A stretch of DNA of 8,364 nt from an uncultured Polaribacter sp. (GTDB lineage: Bacteria; Bacteroidota; Bacteroidia; Flavobacteriales; Flavobacteriaceae), in assembly GCA_937936695.1 (NCBI GenBank), contig CALHCK010000210.1, positions 1-8,364 of the forward strand, written 5' to 3'. Numbering within the stretch: position 1 is the first letter of the stretch; every line of letters begins with the position of its first letter. Positions 6,358 to 8,364 of this stretch are shown in pieces. Under the pieces are notes generated by a model. That model was not told the origin of the DNA. It did not search any database and was given only the letters and a program-made list of their open reading frames with translations. The position numbers and the translations under genes were made by a program.

Positions 6358-6827
6358 TGAGAGCAAAAATAGATAGTGTTTTAGAAAAATTAGTGCTTTT
6401 TATTTTAGTACTAATGTTAGCAAGTGTAATATGGCAAGTATTTTCTAGATTTGTTTTAAGAGCACCTAGTACGATTACAGATGAGGTTTCTAGTTTTTCA
6501 TTAATTTGGGTTGGTTTGTTAGGAGCTGCATATGCTGCGGGTAAAAATTTACATTTAGCTATAGATCTAATACCTGAAGATGTGGTTAAGAAAAGGCAAA
6601 ATTTATTTAACGGAATTGTATTTATTTCTGTAGCTGTTTTTGCTTTTACAGTAATGATTATTGGAGGAGCAAGGTTGTGTCAGTTGAGTTTTCAATTCGG
6701 ACAAACATCAGCAACATTAGAAATTCCTTTAGGATTTATATATTTAGTAGTTCCAATATCTGGTTTACTAATTTGTTATTATAGTATAGATACACTCTTA
6801 AATCAAAGAAAATTAAATAAAGCGTAA
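6357..6827 (+). CDS. TRAP transporter small permease (DctQ family)
   Basis: A 156-aa inner-membrane protein with four hydrophobic segments at about residues 11-30, 45-62, 85-104 and 123-145, the usual DctQ topology and length. Family features are WQVFSRFVLRAPSTITDEVS (26-45), where a polar/acidic turn precedes helix 2, the loop GKNLHLAIDLI (62-72) after helix 2, and a Pro-containing fourth helix preceded by EIPLG (122-126). DctQ acts as a scaffold for the large DctM subunit in the sodium-driven TRAP complex and does not itself bind the free substrate. The start codon overlaps the receptor stop by one base (TAATG) and the large permease begins three bases after its stop, so the three subunits are almost certainly translationally coupled. 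Confidence 0.92.
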   Translation: MRAKIDSVLEKLVLFILVLMLASVIWQVFSRFVLRAPSTITDEVSSFSLIWVGLLGAAYAAGKNLHLAIDLIPEDVVKKRQNLFNGIVFISVAVFAFTVMIIGGARLCQLSFQFGQTSATLEIPLGFIYLVVPISGLLICYYSIDTLLNQRKLNKA

Positions 6828-6830
6828 ATT

Positions 6831-8129
6831 ATGAATTTAGTAGAAGTCCTTATTTTAGTATGTAGCTTTTTAGTTTTCTTATCGTTAAGAGTACCTATTG
6901 CATTTGCAATTGGTTTAGCTGCTTTATTTACTTTATTAAGTGCAATGCCTTTTTTACCATCGGTAACAACATTGGCGCAAAGAATGGCAACATCTTTAGA
7001 TAGTTTTACATTATCTGCTATTCCGTTTTTTATATTGGCAGGTCAAATAATGAATCGTGGTGGTATTGCCGTCCGGTTGATAAATTTTGCAAAGGCAATT
7101 GTTGGACCATTACCAGGAGGATTGGCATTTGTTAATATAATCTCTTGCATGCTTTTTGGAGCAATATCAGGGTCTGCCGTTGCAGCAGCATCTGCAATTG
7201 GTGGTTTTATGAACCCGATGATGGAAAAAGATGGTTATGATAAATCTTTTAGTGCTGCAGTAAATATTACCAGTGCAACAACAGGTTTAATTATACCGCC
7301 TAGTAACGTTTTAATTGTATATTCTTTGGCAAGTGGAGGAGTGTCTATTGCTGCATTATTTATTGCAGGATACATACCTGGTTTATTAATTGGTTTTGCT
7401 TTAATGATAGTTGCTTTAATTTATTCTATCATAAAAAAATACCCTACAGATAAAATGGTAGGTTTTAAAGAGTTTTTTAAGAGGTTTGTAGATGCATTTC
7501 CTAGTTTAATGCTGTTAGTTGTTGTAATAGGAGGTATTGTTGCCGGAATTTTTACAGCTACAGAAGCATCTGCAATAGCAGTAATTTATACCTTAGTTTT
7601 AGGTTTTGTGTATAAAGAAATTACCATAAAAGATATTTCTCCTATTTTATTAGAAACTGTAAAAACATCTGCAATTGTATTGTTGTTAGTATCTACATCA
7701 ATAGCAATGTCTTGGGTAATGAGTTATGAAAATATTCCACAAGAAATTAGTAATACTTTATTAGCTATAAGTGATAACCCAATTGTAATTTTAATAATTA
7801 TAAATTTAATATTATTATTTGTTGGAGTTTTTATGGATATGACACCTGCAGTACTAATTTTTACACCTATATTTTTACCGGTAGTTTCTAGTTTAGGTAT
7901 GGATCCTATTCATTTTGGTATTATAATGATTATGAACCTTTGTATTGGTCTTTGTACGCCTCCTGTGGGCTCTGTACTCTTTGTAGGTTGTAGTGTTGCC
8001 GATTTAAAAATACAACAGGTTATAAAGCCTTTATTACCGTTATTTTTAGTGATGATAGCAGTGCTATTGCTAATCACTTATTTCCCAGAATTAACACTTT
8101 GGTTACCAAGAAAATTCGATTTACTGTAA
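6831..8129 (+). CDS. TRAP transporter large permease (DctM family)
   Basis: The 432-aa transport subunit of the TRAP system has about a dozen hydrophobic segments throughout, a normal length for DctM. Signature stretches are intact: LSAIPFFILAGQIMNRGG (61-78), GAISGSAVAAASAIGGFM (110-127), TTGLIIPPSNVLIVY (150-164) with the helix-hairpin IPPSN, GIFTATEASAIAVIY (239-253), FMDMTPAVLIFTPIFLPVV (334-352) and GLCTPPVGSVLF (373-384). The two repeated Pro/Ser-Thr-rich halves (around 155 and 376) correspond to the inverted-repeat elevator fold in which the sodium and substrate sites lie. It imports the receptor-bound uronate using a sodium gradient (family knowledge). It is the last gene of the cluster: a strong terminator starts 22 bases after its stop. 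Confidence 0.95.
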   Translation: MNLVEVLILVCSFLVFLSLRVPIAFAIGLAALFTLLSAMPFLPSVTTLAQRMATSLDSFTLSAIPFFILAGQIMNRGGIAVRLINFAKAIVGPLPGGLAFVNIISCMLFGAISGSAVAAASAIGGFMNPMMEKDGYDKSFSAAVNITSATTGLIIPPSNVLIVYSLASGGVSIAALFIAGYIPGLLIGFALMIVALIYSIIKKYPTDKMVGFKEFFKRFVDAFPSLMLLVVVIGGIVAGIFTATEASAIAVIYTLVLGFVYKEITIKDISPILLETVKTSAIVLLLVSTSIAMSWVMSYENIPQEISNTLLAISDNPIVILIIINLILLFVGVFMDMTPAVLIFTPIFLPVVSSLGMDPIHFGIIMIMNLCIGLCTPPVGSVLFVGCSVADLKIQQVIKPLLPLFLVMIAVLLLITYFPELTLWLPRKFDLL

Positions 8130-8151
8130 AATCGAGATATAATATATAAAG

Positions 8152-8184
8152 AAAAGGATTCATTGTACAATGAATCCTTTTTTT
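8152..8184 (+). terminator. Operon terminator, perfect 30-base palindrome
   Basis: Bases 8152-8181 form a perfect palindrome (13-bp stem beginning AAAAGGATTCATT, centre GTAC). The descending arm runs into T at 8178-8184. The placement just after the large permease marks the end of the uronate/TRAP operon. The opposite strand has only a four-T run before a C, so it would be at best a weak terminator in the reverse direction. Confidence 0.9.
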
Positions 8185-8242
8185 GTTTAATGCATTTAAT
8201 AAGATGATGTTATTATTATTTGTATTTTTATTAAAAAAACTG

Positions 8243-8364
8243 ATGAACAGAATCACCAATTTTATTAGTACTGCTGTCTTATTTTTTTGTGTTTTACCAT
8301 TACTTGCCCAAGCTAATAGTAACTCTTACTTTGATATTGTTAAAGAGAGAGAATTTTTTTTTGA
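8243..8364 (+). CDS. Unidentified exported protein, 5' part only
   Basis: The first 40 codons of a gene that continues beyond the window. From ATG 8243 it reads MNRITNFISTAVLFFCVLPL, continuing to LAQA. This is a good type I signal peptide: Asn-Arg start, hydrophobic core about 8-21, and likely cleavage near residues 22-25 with AQA typical of flavobacterial secreted proteins. Then come Ser/Asn residues and YFDIVKEREFFF at 29-40. Two further in-frame ATGs (8204 and 8207) would add 13 or 12 residues rich in Leu/Phe. I prefer 8243 because the signal peptide is then normal and an A-rich stretch precedes it. It lies after the terminator, so it is probably a separate unit, perhaps a secreted enzyme or binding protein of the same locus, but too little is present to name a family. 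Codons 38-40 lie in a run of nine T. Confidence 0.65.
   Translation, partial: MNRITNFISTAVLFFCVLPLLAQANSNSYFDIVKEREFFF

Noticed and set aside
8074..8259. Minus-strand frame of 61 codons across the large permease end and terminator
   Set aside because: It runs through the terminator palindrome, overlaps two better-supported + strand genes and encodes an Asn/Ile-rich peptide typical of translated AT-rich spacer.
1..8364. Mobile element, CRISPR array, tRNA or rRNA
   Set aside because: No transposase or integrase motifs, terminal inverted repeats, regularly spaced repeats or cloverleaf/rRNA-like sequences were seen. Composition looks even across the window.

Overview
The window is strongly AT-rich. 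It uses TTA for Leu and AGA for Arg heavily, has A-rich translation-initiation regions instead of clear Shine-Dalgarno sites, and carries two lipoprotein-type signal peptides. Together with the gene content this suggests a member of the Bacteroidota, most likely a marine Flavobacteriaceae. That assignment is inferred from composition and protein flavour; no rRNA or marker gene is present.

Layout: positions 1-391 are non-coding. They hold a rho-independent terminator of an off-window upstream unit (78-104), then an AT-rich regulatory region with a GntR-type operator candidate. Eight genes follow, all on the + strand: an SDR-type fructuronate reductase/mannonate oxidoreductase (uxuB-like), mannonate dehydratase (uxuA), 5-dehydro-4-deoxy-glucuronate isomerase (kduI), 2-dehydro-3-deoxy-gluconate 5-dehydrogenase (kduD), a DUF4861 lipoprotein of unknown function, and the three parts of a TRAP transporter (lipoprotein-type solute receptor, small DctQ permease, large DctM permease). 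A perfect palindromic terminator (8152-8184) ends the cluster. The first 40 codons of an unidentified exported protein begin at 8243 and run off the window.

How it works together: the TRAP system would import a uronate monomer across the inner membrane. UxuB/UxuA take fructuronate via mannonate to 2-keto-3-deoxygluconate (KDG). KduI/KduD take the 4-deoxy-5-keto-uronate released from unsaturated oligo-uronides to the same KDG. The locus is therefore a hexuronate catabolism module serving acidic polysaccharides such as alginate, pectin, ulvan or glucuronan. KDG kinase, KDPG aldolase, uronate isomerase, lyases, SusCD and a regulator are not in the window. Two hairpins, one with a U-tract after uxuA and one without after kduD, divide the operon into three blocks: uxuBA, kduID, and DUF4861-TRAP.

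I see no wholly novel system. The least understood part is the DUF4861 lipoprotein placed directly before the TRAP receptor. Next are the candidate regulatory DNA upstream and the intercistronic hairpins.
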